Below, one piece after another: positions 1 to 8,432 of a DNA stretch of 34,975 bases. Under the pieces are notes generated by a model that saw only the letters and a list, made by a program, of their open reading frames with translations, did not search any database and was not told the DNA's origin. The stretch is taken from positions 1-34,975 of the forward strand of contig UQAQ01000031.1 in the NCBI GenBank assembly GCA_900539115.1. Reading direction: 5' to 3'. Within the stretch, counting starts at the first letter, position 1; the number at the start of each line of letters is the position of its first letter. Made by a program: the position numbers and the translations under genes. Source of the DNA: an uncultured Roseburia sp. Its GTDB lineage: Bacteria; Bacillota; Clostridia; Lachnospirales; Lachnospiraceae.

Positions 1-95
1 AAAAACAATCCACAGTATCTCTAATAGTATAGCATACAGACCTTGGAGAGGGTCTATAAACACTACTACTTTATAATGAGAGGAAGGAGAAGAGG

Positions 96-1103
96 ATGAA
101 AATTACCGTAGGCGTTGTTGCGTACAACGAGGAAAAGAACCTGCCGTCTCTTTTAAAAGATATTGAAGGGCAGAGTTATCCGCACTCGGAGATGGAAGTT
201 GTGCTGGCAGACAGTATGTCAACCGATGGAACGCGGAAAGTGATGGAGGAATGGCAGAAAGAAAATAGGGATTTCTTTCTTGATATAAAAATTATAGAAA
301 ATAAGGGAAAAATACAAAGCTGTGGCTGGAATGCAGTCATTGATGCCTTTACGACAGAGGCATTGATCCGCATCGATGCCCATAGCAGCATCCCGGAAGA
401 CTTTGTGGAAAAAAATGTAAATGCTTTGTCTGAGGGAGAATACGTGACCGGAGGTATGAGACCGAATATTGTCGAAGGGGACTCGGCTTGGCAGCAGGTT
501 TTGTTGTTGGCAGAGAGTTCTATGTTTGGAAGCAGCATTGCGGACTTTCGGAGAAAAGAAAAAAAGGCCTATGTGAAGTCTTTTTTTCATGGGGCTTACC
601 GGCGCGAAGTATTTGAAAAGGCCGGAAAATTCCGCGAAGATCTTGGACGTACGGAAGACAACGAATTTCATTACCGCATTCGCCAAAATGGATTTCAATT
701 ATGTATGGTGCCGGGAATCATTTCCTATCAGATGATTCGCCCCAGTCTGCGGAAAATGTGCCGCCAGAAATACGGCAACGGATACTGGGTAGGAAGGACT
801 GCGGGAATCTGTCCGGGCTGCCTGTCTCTGTATCATTTTGTGCCATTTGCCTTTGTGCTTGGGATTATTGCAACGACAATGTTTGGCATTTTCGTGCACC
901 CATTTCCGGCGGTTTTGATGTGGAGCCTGTACTGGCTGCTGGCGATTGTTATGGCAGTGGTGTCCGTGAGGGGGCAAAAGAAAGACATTCGACAGATCAC
1001 ATTGCCGGTTCTATTTTTCCTGCTGCATATCAGTTATGGCGTGGGAACATGTTTCGGGCTTCTCAGCCTGTTAAAAAGAGGGAAAGAGAGGAAATCACAA
1101 TGA
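96..1103 (+). CDS. Glycosyltransferase family 2, ExoA-like, membrane-anchored
   Basis: Probable inverting GT-A glycosyltransferase adding a sugar to a lipid-linked polysaccharide precursor at the inner face of the membrane. The N-terminus (VGVVAYNEEKNLPSLL) and the ADSMSTDGT segment are typical of the GT2 nucleotide-sugar fold. RIDAHS near residue 92 is the acidic metal-binding motif in the form seen in succinoglycan ExoA-type enzymes, and RTEDNEFHYRIRQNG near residue 189 is the acceptor-side ED motif. About three hydrophobic segments follow residue 245, so the C-terminus is membrane anchored. 335 aa is normal for the family. The start has a strong AGGAAGGAG site. Its TGA overlaps the next ATG by four bases, so translation is probably coupled to the LicD gene. 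The donor and acceptor sugars cannot be told. Confidence 0.88.
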   Translation: MKITVGVVAYNEEKNLPSLLKDIEGQSYPHSEMEVVLADSMSTDGTRKVMEEWQKENRDFFLDIKIIENKGKIQSCGWNAVIDAFTTEALIRIDAHSSIPEDFVEKNVNALSEGEYVTGGMRPNIVEGDSAWQQVLLLAESSMFGSSIADFRRKEKKAYVKSFFHGAYRREVFEKAGKFREDLGRTEDNEFHYRIRQNGFQLCMVPGIISYQMIRPSLRKMCRQKYGNGYWVGRTAGICPGCLSLYHFVPFAFVLGIIATTMFGIFVHPFPAVLMWSLYWLLAIVMAVVSVRGQKKDIRQITLPVLFFLLHISYGVGTCFGLLSLLKRGKERKSQ

Positions 1104-2830
1104 GTGATACAGCTTCAGAATATACAAAAGAAGAATTGGAAGGGCTTCACCGGATCAGTCTGCAGATGGCAAAAGTGTTTGTAGAATTCTGTAAAGAAAA
1201 CGATCTGACCTGTTATTTCTGTGGGGGCGGTTGCATCGGTGCAATCCGTCATAAAGGATTTATTCCGTGGGACGATGATCTTGATTTTTTCATGCCACGC
1301 GAAGATTATGAAATGTTTGTAAAAAAATGGAATTCGTATGAAGCGGGAAAACGGTATGTTTTATCCGATACCACACTGGATTATGTGGATCGAAATAACT
1401 TTGCGACACTTCGTGACAGTGAGACGACGCAGATCAAGCCATATCAAAAAGATCTCCGGATCGCGCATGGGGTGGCATTGGATGTGATTCCGCTGGATGG
1501 GTACCCGGAGGGAAAATGGAAACGTAAATTTCAATGCATGTGGGCGCTCATTTATCAATTGTTTCGTGCACAGACTGTACCGGAAAAACATGGTGGCTTG
1601 ATGGCGGCCGGAAGCCGCTTTCTGCTTTCTGTATTTCGCGGGAAAAAGATACGCTATAAGATCTGGAATCTCGCAAAAAAACATATGACAAAATATCCTA
1701 TTTCCGAGTGTAATTACATCACGGAATTGTGTTCCGGTCCATTTTATATGAAAAAGAAATACAAAAAAGAATGGTTCGAAAAGGCCGTGTTTGTGCCATT
1801 TGAGGGAGAAAATATGCCAATCCCCGTGGGATATGACGGCTATTTGAAAGAAGCATTTGGCGATTATATGGCGCTGCCGCCGAAAGAAAAGCAGAAGGCA
1901 CATCATGATTGTGTTCTTCTGGACTTGAACCGCCCTTGTGTGCCGGCGACAGGAGAGCGGCTGCGTGCGGAACTTCGGCTGCTTCAGAAAAAATGTCTGG
2001 AGATTACACTCGTATTTAAAGAATTTTGTGAAAAACATGACTTATTGTTCTATTTTTGCGGGGGATGCTGTATCGGTACGCTGCGACATCAGGGATTTAT
2101 TCCGTGGGATGATGATATCGATGTCTTTATGCCGCGAAACGATTATGAAAAATTGTGCGAACTGTGGCCGAAGGAGATGGATGAGACCAAATACCGGCTG
2201 AGTCGTACGAGCAAAGAACAGTTTCTGCGTTCCCAGCTTACGATGATCACGGATGAAGAGACCACATTTGTAAAAGAACGGCAGATGGATCTTGACATTG
2301 CACATGGAATCCGCCTTGAAATTCTGCCATTGGACGGCTGCCCGTCTTCCCGGTTCAAACGTAAGATGCAGCTGATGTGGGGGCTTGCCTATCAGATCTA
2401 TATCAATCAGGAAGCACCGACGAGTAAGGGAAAAGGGTTTTATCTGATCGGAAAAATGATGCTGCTTCTGGCCCCCGGCTGGAAAAACCGTTATCGCATG
2501 GCACGTCTTTGTGAGCGCCATATGACAAAATATCCGATCGAAGAGTGTGATCATATTACCGAACTTTGTGTCCGTTACAATTACATGGTAAATGAGTATC
2601 CAAAAGAAATATTTGCCAGTGCCGTGTACAAAGAGTTTGAAGGAGAAAGGATGCCGATTCCGGTGGGGTATGATACGTATCTTAAAATGGCATTCGGCGA
2701 TTATATGACGATGCCGCCGGAGGACAAGCAGGTTCCTTCCCATGACGGAATTGTGGTAGATACAGAAAAAGCATATCCGCAGTATAAAGGCATATACTAC
2801 CCACTAAAGCGAACAGAGGAGGAAGTTTAA
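1100..2830 (+). CDS. Tandem LicD-family phosphotransferase (two fused LicD domains)
   Basis: LicD proteins are nucleotidyltransferase-fold enzymes that transfer phosphocholine or a related phospho-group onto cell-surface glycans. This 576-residue protein carries two complete LicD units. Unit 1 has CGGGCIGAIRHKGFIPWDDD near residue 40 and unit 2 has CGGCCIGTLRHQGFIPWDDD near residue 319; each keeps the acidic WDDD(L/I)D catalytic motif followed by MPR.DYE. Both end with ITELC, then (F/Y)EGE.MPIPVGYD.YL and AFGDYM. The chosen ATG overlaps the preceding stop (ATGA), and an in-frame upstream extension would run inside the GT2 gene. A single-domain LicD is usually about 270-300 aa, so this is an in-frame duplication or fusion. 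Which phospho-group is moved is not visible. Confidence 0.88.
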   Translation: MSDTASEYTKEELEGLHRISLQMAKVFVEFCKENDLTCYFCGGGCIGAIRHKGFIPWDDDLDFFMPREDYEMFVKKWNSYEAGKRYVLSDTTLDYVDRNNFATLRDSETTQIKPYQKDLRIAHGVALDVIPLDGYPEGKWKRKFQCMWALIYQLFRAQTVPEKHGGLMAAGSRFLLSVFRGKKIRYKIWNLAKKHMTKYPISECNYITELCSGPFYMKKKYKKEWFEKAVFVPFEGENMPIPVGYDGYLKEAFGDYMALPPKEKQKAHHDCVLLDLNRPCVPATGERLRAELRLLQKKCLEITLVFKEFCEKHDLLFYFCGGCCIGTLRHQGFIPWDDDIDVFMPRNDYEKLCELWPKEMDETKYRLSRTSKEQFLRSQLTMITDEETTFVKERQMDLDIAHGIRLEILPLDGCPSSRFKRKMQLMWGLAYQIYINQEAPTSKGKGFYLIGKMMLLLAPGWKNRYRMARLCERHMTKYPIEECDHITELCVRYNYMVNEYPKEIFASAVYKEFEGERMPIPVGYDTYLKMAFGDYMTMPPEDKQVPSHDGIVVDTEKAYPQYKGIYYPLKRTEEEV

Positions 2831-2831
2831 T

Positions 2832-3800
2832 ATGCAGCAAGCACAACCACTCGTGTCAGTCATTATTCCGGTTTATAATTCAAAAAAACGGCTGGCAGCC
2901 TGTCTGGATCATGTCGCCGCGATGGATTATCCCAATCTTGAAGTGATCGTTGTCGATGACTGCTCGACAGACGGAAGCCTTGAAATCTGCCGGACTTATG
3001 AAAAGAAAGTTCCGTATTTTCATGTAATAACTAAAGAAAATGAAGGCGTTTCTGCCGCGAGAAACCGGGGGATAAAGGAAGCTCATGGAAAGTATATTCA
3101 GTTTGTTGACAGTGATGACCTGGTAAAAAAAGAGGCAGCTTCGCTTATGGTAAAACGCATGGAAGAAGATAAAAGTGACGTAGTAATAGCCGGATATTAT
3201 GATGAAAAAGCCGGAAAAGACCACCTGCCAAAAGCAGCTGTTTATGCAGACCAAACGGCGTTTATCAAGGACTTTCCGAAATTATTTTCTTCCTATTTTC
3301 TTCACGTGCCGTGGAATAAATTATACCGACGCGAAGTGATAGGAAAAGGATTTCCGACAGACCTTGATAAGGGAGAAGATCTGGTATTTAATCTTCACGT
3401 ATTTGAACGCGCCGGGAAAATCAGCGTGCTTTCCGAATCCGTCTATCAATATTATAATATTGAAACCGGAAGTCTGTCGTTTCGATTCCGCGAGAATGCC
3501 ATGGAGATTGAAGACCGCCTTCGGAGTGAAGTGGAAGCATTTTACCGAAGATGCGGAGGAAAAGAGGAGGCTTTTCTTGATGTATTTTATCTCAATTCCA
3601 TAAAAAATAAATTTTATGATCTGATGCGGCGTTCCGGTAAGACAGATTCGCAATGCAAAGAGCAGATCAAGTCTTGGCTCGCAATGCCAAGTGTACAAAA
3701 ATTATATTCATCAAAAGCGGATTTTGGAAAAAAAGATAAGATACTGCTGTTTTTTATGAAGCATCACAATTACCGGATTTTAATGAAATATTACCGATGA
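2832..3800 (+). CDS. Glycosyltransferase family 2
   Basis: Cytoplasmic GT-A glycosyltransferase, 322 aa. The N-terminal VSVIIPVYNSKKRLAACLDH, VIVVDDCSTDGSLEIC and ENEGVSAARNRGIKEAHGKY segments are classical GT2 signatures. FVDSDD near residue 96 is the DXD metal-binding motif. PWNKLYRREV near residue 157 and KGEDLVFNLHVFERA near residue 177 match the acceptor half of capsule and teichoic-type GT2 enzymes. No membrane segment is seen. The ATG lies one base after the LicD stop, with GGAGGA in the end of that gene as ribosome site, so it belongs to the same polysaccharide transcript. The sugar is unknown. Confidence 0.9.
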   Translation: MQQAQPLVSVIIPVYNSKKRLAACLDHVAAMDYPNLEVIVVDDCSTDGSLEICRTYEKKVPYFHVITKENEGVSAARNRGIKEAHGKYIQFVDSDDLVKKEAASLMVKRMEEDKSDVVIAGYYDEKAGKDHLPKAAVYADQTAFIKDFPKLFSSYFLHVPWNKLYRREVIGKGFPTDLDKGEDLVFNLHVFERAGKISVLSESVYQYYNIETGSLSFRFRENAMEIEDRLRSEVEAFYRRCGGKEEAFLDVFYLNSIKNKFYDLMRRSGKTDSQCKEQIKSWLAMPSVQKLYSSKADFGKKDKILLFFMKHHNYRILMKYYR

Positions 3801-3814
3801 CGGGAGAAAAATCA

Positions 3815-4915
3815 ATGAAGAAAATAGGATTTGTAAATTTTGATATGAGCGTCCGCGGAGGAGCCCAGCAGGTGTTATATAATATGGCGCTTGCCCTTCG
3901 GAAAGAATACGAGATTACGATCATTAGTTTTATTCAGGAAAACGAGGCCTGTGCCTATGAACTGCCGGAGGACATTCATTATGAGGTGCTTCTTCCGTAT
4001 AAAGCAAGAATCCGTGAAGTAATTACAAAGGCCGGAAAACCATTTCGCAGTTTCATTAAGAAAAAGGAACTGGATATTGTATTTTATATAGGAGCTTATG
4101 CTGGGCTTTGCGGAGGAATTCATGGAAGACGATTAAAGATTCCGAGAATTTTCTGCGATCACGGAGCGCTGTTGAATCAATGGAACGAGGTGCCGGCGCG
4201 CATGATGCGTACGGTGGGTTCATGCTTTACGGATAAAACCGTCGTTTTGACCAAACAGAGTGAAGAAGCTTATTATGATAAATTTCATTATAAAAAAGGA
4301 CGGGTTATCACCATTTATAATTGGATTGATGAGCGCATTCAAAAGGCAGCATCACCATATGATTCAAATAGCAGTAAAATTTTGACTGCCGGCCGCTTTT
4401 CCAAAGAAAAAGGAATGGATCTTCTTGTAGATACCGCAGCCGCTTTGGCAAAAAAGACAACGGATTTTATCTGGGAAGTATATGGCGATGGCGATATGTT
4501 TGAGGAAATTCAACAAAGGATAGAAAAGGAGGGGCTTGAAAATAATGTCCATCTAATGGGACTTACTGATCATATGGAAAGCTGTTATCAGGGACATTCC
4601 ATGTATGTACTTACCTCTTACCGGGAAGGCCTTCCGCTGGTTCTCATCGAGGCAAAAGCCAATGCATTGCCGCTTGTTAGCTTTGACATTGTGTCCGGAC
4701 CGCGTGAGATCATCCGGGATGGCGAAGATGGGAAATTGATTCCACCATATGATACGGAAAAGATGGCAAGGGTTATTTATGAACTATTAAAAAAACCGGA
4801 GGAACGCCTCCGGCTTTCAAATAATTCCCAGTCAAATCTGGAAAGTTTTTCTAAAGAAACTATTCTGTCTGAGTGGAAAGAGTTGATTGAGCAGTTTGTG
4901 AATCCGTCTCGATAA
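3815..4915 (+). CDS. Glycosyltransferase family 4 (GT-B)
   Basis: Retaining GT-B glycosyltransferase, 366 aa from the ATG at 3815, which is preceded by GGGAGAAAA. A second in-frame ATG at 3797 overlaps the previous stop but has no ribosome site, so 3815 is preferred. The N-terminal domain has the MSVRGGAQQVLYNMALAL acceptor loop. The C-terminal domain has LTAGRFSKEKGMDLLVDTA, VYGDGD and the E-x7-E motif in YREGLPLVLIEAKANALP, which binds the sugar nucleotide. The last 56 bases overlap the 3' end of the convergent O-antigen ligase gene. It fits as a sugar-adding step of the same polysaccharide; the specificity is unknown. Confidence 0.9.
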   Translation: MKKIGFVNFDMSVRGGAQQVLYNMALALRKEYEITIISFIQENEACAYELPEDIHYEVLLPYKARIREVITKAGKPFRSFIKKKELDIVFYIGAYAGLCGGIHGRRLKIPRIFCDHGALLNQWNEVPARMMRTVGSCFTDKTVVLTKQSEEAYYDKFHYKKGRVITIYNWIDERIQKAASPYDSNSSKILTAGRFSKEKGMDLLVDTAAALAKKTTDFIWEVYGDGDMFEEIQQRIEKEGLENNVHLMGLTDHMESCYQGHSMYVLTSYREGLPLVLIEAKANALPLVSFDIVSGPREIIRDGEDGKLIPPYDTEKMARVIYELLKKPEERLRLSNNSQSNLESFSKETILSEWKELIEQFVNPSR

Positions 4916-6233
4916 ACAAAACGCCCATTGACAGATACAATAGCATCGTTTCGATATTTACCGTAAAGAAAATATCATGGAAACAAACGAGGAAGATCAG
5001 CACGGCGACCACAAGGCTTAAGGCCAGAGCGTAGTCCGGGCTGATTTTTTCATTTGCCTGAATGCGTTTTACATTTCGGATCAGCATCAGGATGATAAAA
5101 CATGCCATCAGTGCAAAACCAAGGATACCGGTTTCCACCAAAAGCGACAGATACCCATTATGGGTAACATACTGTGTCTGTGCGAGATAGCCTTCCGGAT
5201 CATGTTCGGCTGCATAGGGAAGAGCGGTATTGATCGAAAATCCAAATACCGGTTTTTTCTTATACAGATCAAGATAATGAATCCAGATCGTAGAGCGGTT
5301 ATTTGTTACATTATCACCGCCTACGTCATCGCGGACAAGGTCTGTTTCGCTGCGCTGCGGCTCCATCTGTTTGCCGATATTCTGCATCGGATAAAAGAGC
5401 AGAGAATAGACAGCAATCATTCCAGCCAAAGAAAGCGCAAGGTTTCGTACTGCATAAAGAAGAAAACGTTTGACCGACGTTCTTCCGTCTGCGATATAAC
5501 GACGGTAGGTAAGCAGTAATACAAAGAAAAATACGGTGCCGATCACGCATAAAAATACAGTCCGTGAATTTGAAAATACGATATACGCAATATTGAGCAC
5601 GGCGCTGATTCCGATATAAATACGGAGAATCCGGTTTTTTTGGCAATAAAAAGTGTATGCAAGCAGCATCAGCACTAAAAAGGAAGTAAAAGCAGCAAAA
5701 TTTGGATCGGAGAAGATACCAAACAGTCTGCCATCTACAATTCCCTGTCGCACGGTATTTCCAATAGGATTTAAAGTGCGGTACTGAATATCCAAAAGGT
5801 ACTGGGCAAGGGAAATTGCACAGCAGATGTTCCAAAGGATGCTCGATGCGACGGCAGTAAGTTGAATTGTAAAAGAAAACTCCTTTTTCTCCGTCATATG
5901 ATAATAACTGAAAAATAGGATGAGTTGTACTCCAAATGTGATGACACCGAGTACGTTGTCAAAAAAATTATAACTGCGATTTAGCAGGGTGGTGATGCAT
6001 AAAACCAGGGTGAAGCCACCAAGTAAGGCAAAAAGGGAATTCATTTTCCAGTGTTTAAATCCAAGTATGAGGTACGCAAGTGCCAGACAGCCGCCGACAC
6101 CAACAATCAATTTATAAAGAATCCCGGCTAAGGGACCGACACAAAAAACAGAAATAGGAATAATTCGCTGTGTCATACTATAAAGTGCATAAAATAAAAT
6201 GTAATAACGTGTGATTTGATTTGTGATTTTCAT
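4860..6233 (-). CDS. O-antigen ligase / Wzy-type polymerase family membrane protein
   Basis: Polytopic membrane protein of about 457 aa with some ten hydrophobic segments and one large extracytoplasmic loop. The loop contains NRSTIWIHYLDLYKKKPVFG and THNGYLSLLVETGILGFALM, the hallmark of the Wzy_C/WaaL family, whose members polymerise or ligate polysaccharide repeat units outside the membrane. The RNNVTNNR-type loop region precedes these motifs. The ATG at 6233 sits six bases after AGAGG and is preferred over an ATG at 6239 that abuts it. Transcribed opposite to its neighbours from its own promoter, it ends inside the last 56 bases of the GT4 gene. Polymerase and ligase cannot be told apart by sequence. 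Confidence 0.85.
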   Translation of the reverse strand: MKITNQITRYYILFYALYSMTQRIIPISVFCVGPLAGILYKLIVGVGGCLALAYLILGFKHWKMNSLFALLGGFTLVLCITTLLNRSYNFFDNVLGVITFGVQLILFFSYYHMTEKKEFSFTIQLTAVASSILWNICCAISLAQYLLDIQYRTLNPIGNTVRQGIVDGRLFGIFSDPNFAAFTSFLVLMLLAYTFYCQKNRILRIYIGISAVLNIAYIVFSNSRTVFLCVIGTVFFFVLLLTYRRYIADGRTSVKRFLLYAVRNLALSLAGMIAVYSLLFYPMQNIGKQMEPQRSETDLVRDDVGGDNVTNNRSTIWIHYLDLYKKKPVFGFSINTALPYAAEHDPEGYLAQTQYVTHNGYLSLLVETGILGFALMACFIILMLIRNVKRIQANEKISPDYALALSLVVAVLIFLVCFHDIFFTVNIETMLLYLSMGVLFIETDSQTAQSTLSTQTE

Positions 6234-6279
6234 ATTCATCCTCTCATAGTTCCTCTCAAAAATCTTTTGACAAGATATT

Positions 6280-6308
6280 AGTATACGCTATCCCATTGAT
6301 TTTTTCAA
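6280..6308 (-). promoter_or_regulatory. Sigma-A promoter for the O-antigen ligase gene
   Basis: On the minus strand TTGAAA (6303-6308) and TATACT (6280-6285) are separated by 17 bases. Transcription would begin near 6273, giving a leader of about 40 bases. Its -35 box lies one base from the -35 box of the divergent promoter. Confidence 0.7.
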
Positions 6309-6324
6309 CTTTTTTTTGTATAAT
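6296..6324 (+). promoter_or_regulatory. Sigma-A promoter for the 4,6-dehydratase operon
   Basis: TTGATT (6296-6301) and a perfect TATAAT (6319-6324) with a 17-base spacer. The predicted start near 6331 lies just upstream of the leader inverted repeat at 6338-6410. Confidence 0.75.
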
Positions 6325-6337
6325 AATATATTAAAGG

Positions 6338-6410
6338 TAACTATTCAGATCCGATGTGCAAAGAACACGAAGTGTTCAAAATGCAAATGGGAGGGAGACC
6401 TGAATAGTTA
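6338..6410 (+). promoter_or_regulatory. Structured leader closed by an 11-bp inverted repeat
   Basis: TAACTATTCAG (6338-6348) is perfectly complementary to CTGAATAGTTA (6400-6410). Inside are a TGCA/TGCA pairing and a hairpin GAACAC-gaa-GTGTTC (6363-6377). GGGAGGGAG lies just inside the right arm, and the right arm touches an ATG at 6411. The element begins at the predicted 5' end of the mRNA. It matches no riboswitch family that I recognise. Confidence 0.6.
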
Positions 6411-6440
6411 ATGGTGAACAAAAAACGGAGGAAAATATTC

Positions 6441-8432
6441 ATGTTACCAATTCGTAAATATATTGAAAGTGGAAAGATGTCGCTGATCTATCGGTTTTTA
6501 TTATTGATATGGGATGCAGTATGTATTAATCTATGTTCGTATGCGGCACTCTTTATCCGTTATGAGTTAAAATGGGATAAATTCATCAAAAGCGGAATGT
6601 CGATTGATTATCCGCATGGTTATATTACGACATTGCAGGAAATGATGATAGTAAATACACTTTTAACGTTAATTGTATTTACGCTTTTTCGTTTGTATAA
6701 TAGTTTGTGGCGGTATGCAAGTCTGAGCGAAGTGATCAATATTGCATTGGCTTGCGGAATTTCGACGGTCATTCATTTTTTGACGGTGTTTGGAACTTAC
6801 CGCAGACTGCCACGATCGTATTTTTTTATTTATTTTATGCTCTTATTTTTTATGACTTTGACGGTGCGTTTTTCGTATCGTATCATCCGATTCCTTTACA
6901 ATGAAAATGTGCATGGTGTCGGTATGCGGAATACGATGGTCATCGGTGGTGGAGAAGCCGGAAATATGGTGATCAACGAGCTTAAAATGAGTAAAAAACT
7001 GGACAGCAATATTTGCTGTGTGATTGACGACAATAAGTCCAAACAAAACACATTTATTAATGGAATTAAGGTGATTGGCGGAAGAGATAAAATTCTTGAC
7101 GCCGCCAGTCATTATGAGATCAATGAGATTATTGTGGCGATGCCGAGTGCGTCGAAAAAAGAAGTGAAGGAGATCCTTGAAATCTGTCAGCAGACGGGGG
7201 CAGATCTGAAAATTCTTCCGGGTGTATACCAGTTTGTAAATGGAGAAGCAGCTGTCGAAAAACTTCGTCCGGTTCAGATTGAAGACCTTCTGGGACGCGA
7301 GCCGGTAAAGACGGATCTGGATTCGATTACCGGATATGTGAAAGATAAAGTCGTTCTTGTCACCGGAGGAGGCGGTTCCATCGGTAGTGAGCTGTGCCGC
7401 CAGATTGCGGCCAATCAGCCAAAGATGCTTATCATATTTGATATCTATGAAAATAATGCGTACGATATTCAGCAGGAATTGAGACGACATTATCCGTATC
7501 TGCATCTGGAAGTGCTGATTGGATCCGTGCGTAATACCAGCCGTGTTGACCGGGTATTTGCCACATATCATCCGGACATTGTGTATCATGCGGCGGCGCA
7601 TAAACATGTACCATTGATGGAGGACAGTCCGAATGAGGCTATTAAAAATAATGTGTTTGGTACGTACAAAGTGGCATTGGCTGCGGATAAATACGGTACG
7701 AGCAAGTTTGTGTTGATCTCGACCGATAAGGCTGTAAATCCTACCAATATCATGGGAGCCTCCAAAAGAATCTGTGAGATGATCGTACAGGGTCTCAGCC
7801 GTCAGTCCTCGACAGAATTTGTGGCAGTACGGTTTGGAAATGTGCTGGGAAGCAACGGAAGTGTAATTCCGTTATTTAAAAAACAGATTGAAGAGGGAGG
7901 TCCGGTAACAGTCACCGATAAAAGAATTATTCGCTATTTTATGACCATTCCGGAGGCAGTATCGCTGGTCCTTCAGGCAGGTGCGTTTGCCAAAGGAGGA
8001 GAGATTTTTGTCCTGGATATGGGAGAGCCGGTAAAAATCGATGATCTTGCCAGAAACCTGATAAAATTGTCCGGGTATGTGCCGGATGAGGACATCAAGA
8101 TCGTGTATTCCGGACTTCGACCGGGAGAAAAACTGTATGAAGAGATTCTGATGGATGAAGAAGGTCTGACGCAGACAGAAAATGAATTGATTCATATCGG
8201 AAAACCATTGCAATTTGACGAAAATGAGTTTTTTGATCGTCTTCAGATCTTATATGAAGAGGCGTACAGTGAAGTGCCGAATATGAAAGAAATCATTGCG
8301 GATATGGTACCGACTTATCAGTACCGCAGGAATAATGAAAAGAAAGACAAGAAAGTGATCGATAAAAAACTTTCGAGTTTTTATGAATACAGCCGTAAAA
8401 CCGAGGGAAAGAAGAGGGACGGAAATGATTAA
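6441..8432 (+). CDS. Membrane-bound UDP-GlcNAc 4,6-dehydratase-type SDR (CapD/PglF/WbpM family)
   Basis: Makes a UDP-4-keto-6-deoxy-HexNAc intermediate used for deoxy-amino sugars. About four N-terminal membrane helices (to roughly residue 150) are followed by a CoA-binding-like Rossmann domain (TMVIGGGEAGNMVINEL) and the SDR domain with VTGGGGSIGSELCRQIA near residue 305. ISTDKAVNP and MGASK (Met438, Lys442) form the catalytic loop; Met in place of Tyr in the YxxxK motif is the state known for the long PglF/WbpM forms. 663 aa is normal length. The ATG at 6441 has GGAGG nine bases upstream; an in-frame ATG at 6411 (673 aa) directly follows the leader hairpin and is the alternative start. Overlaps the next gene by eight bases. 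Confidence 0.9.
   Translation: MLPIRKYIESGKMSLIYRFLLLIWDAVCINLCSYAALFIRYELKWDKFIKSGMSIDYPHGYITTLQEMMIVNTLLTLIVFTLFRLYNSLWRYASLSEVINIALACGISTVIHFLTVFGTYRRLPRSYFFIYFMLLFFMTLTVRFSYRIIRFLYNENVHGVGMRNTMVIGGGEAGNMVINELKMSKKLDSNICCVIDDNKSKQNTFINGIKVIGGRDKILDAASHYEINEIIVAMPSASKKEVKEILEICQQTGADLKILPGVYQFVNGEAAVEKLRPVQIEDLLGREPVKTDLDSITGYVKDKVVLVTGGGGSIGSELCRQIAANQPKMLIIFDIYENNAYDIQQELRRHYPYLHLEVLIGSVRNTSRVDRVFATYHPDIVYHAAAHKHVPLMEDSPNEAIKNNVFGTYKVALAADKYGTSKFVLISTDKAVNPTNIMGASKRICEMIVQGLSRQSSTEFVAVRFGNVLGSNGSVIPLFKKQIEEGGPVTVTDKRIIRYFMTIPEAVSLVLQAGAFAKGGEIFVLDMGEPVKIDDLARNLIKLSGYVPDEDIKIVYSGLRPGEKLYEEILMDEEGLTQTENELIHIGKPLQFDENEFFDRLQILYEEAYSEVPNMKEIIADMVPTYQYRRNNEKKDKKVIDKKLSSFYEYSRKTEGKKRDGND

Noticed and set aside
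72..77. TATAAT as the -10 box of a promoter for the first gene
   Set aside because: No -35 box at 16-18 bases; the upstream region is cut by the window edge, so no promoter is claimed.
701..1099. In-frame N-terminal extension of the LicD gene back to 701
   Set aside because: It lies inside the GT2 gene in another frame, has no LicD-like content, and the ATG at 1100 overlaps the GT2 stop as expected for coupled genes.
2042..2743. Long minus-strand open frame across the second LicD domain
   Set aside because: It is the antisense of a clearly conserved coding region, with no ribosome site or recognisable protein.
6338..6410. Known riboswitch (for example c-di-GMP, glycine or T-box)
   Set aside because: None of the conserved core sequences of these families could be found; only the inverted-repeat arms are clear.
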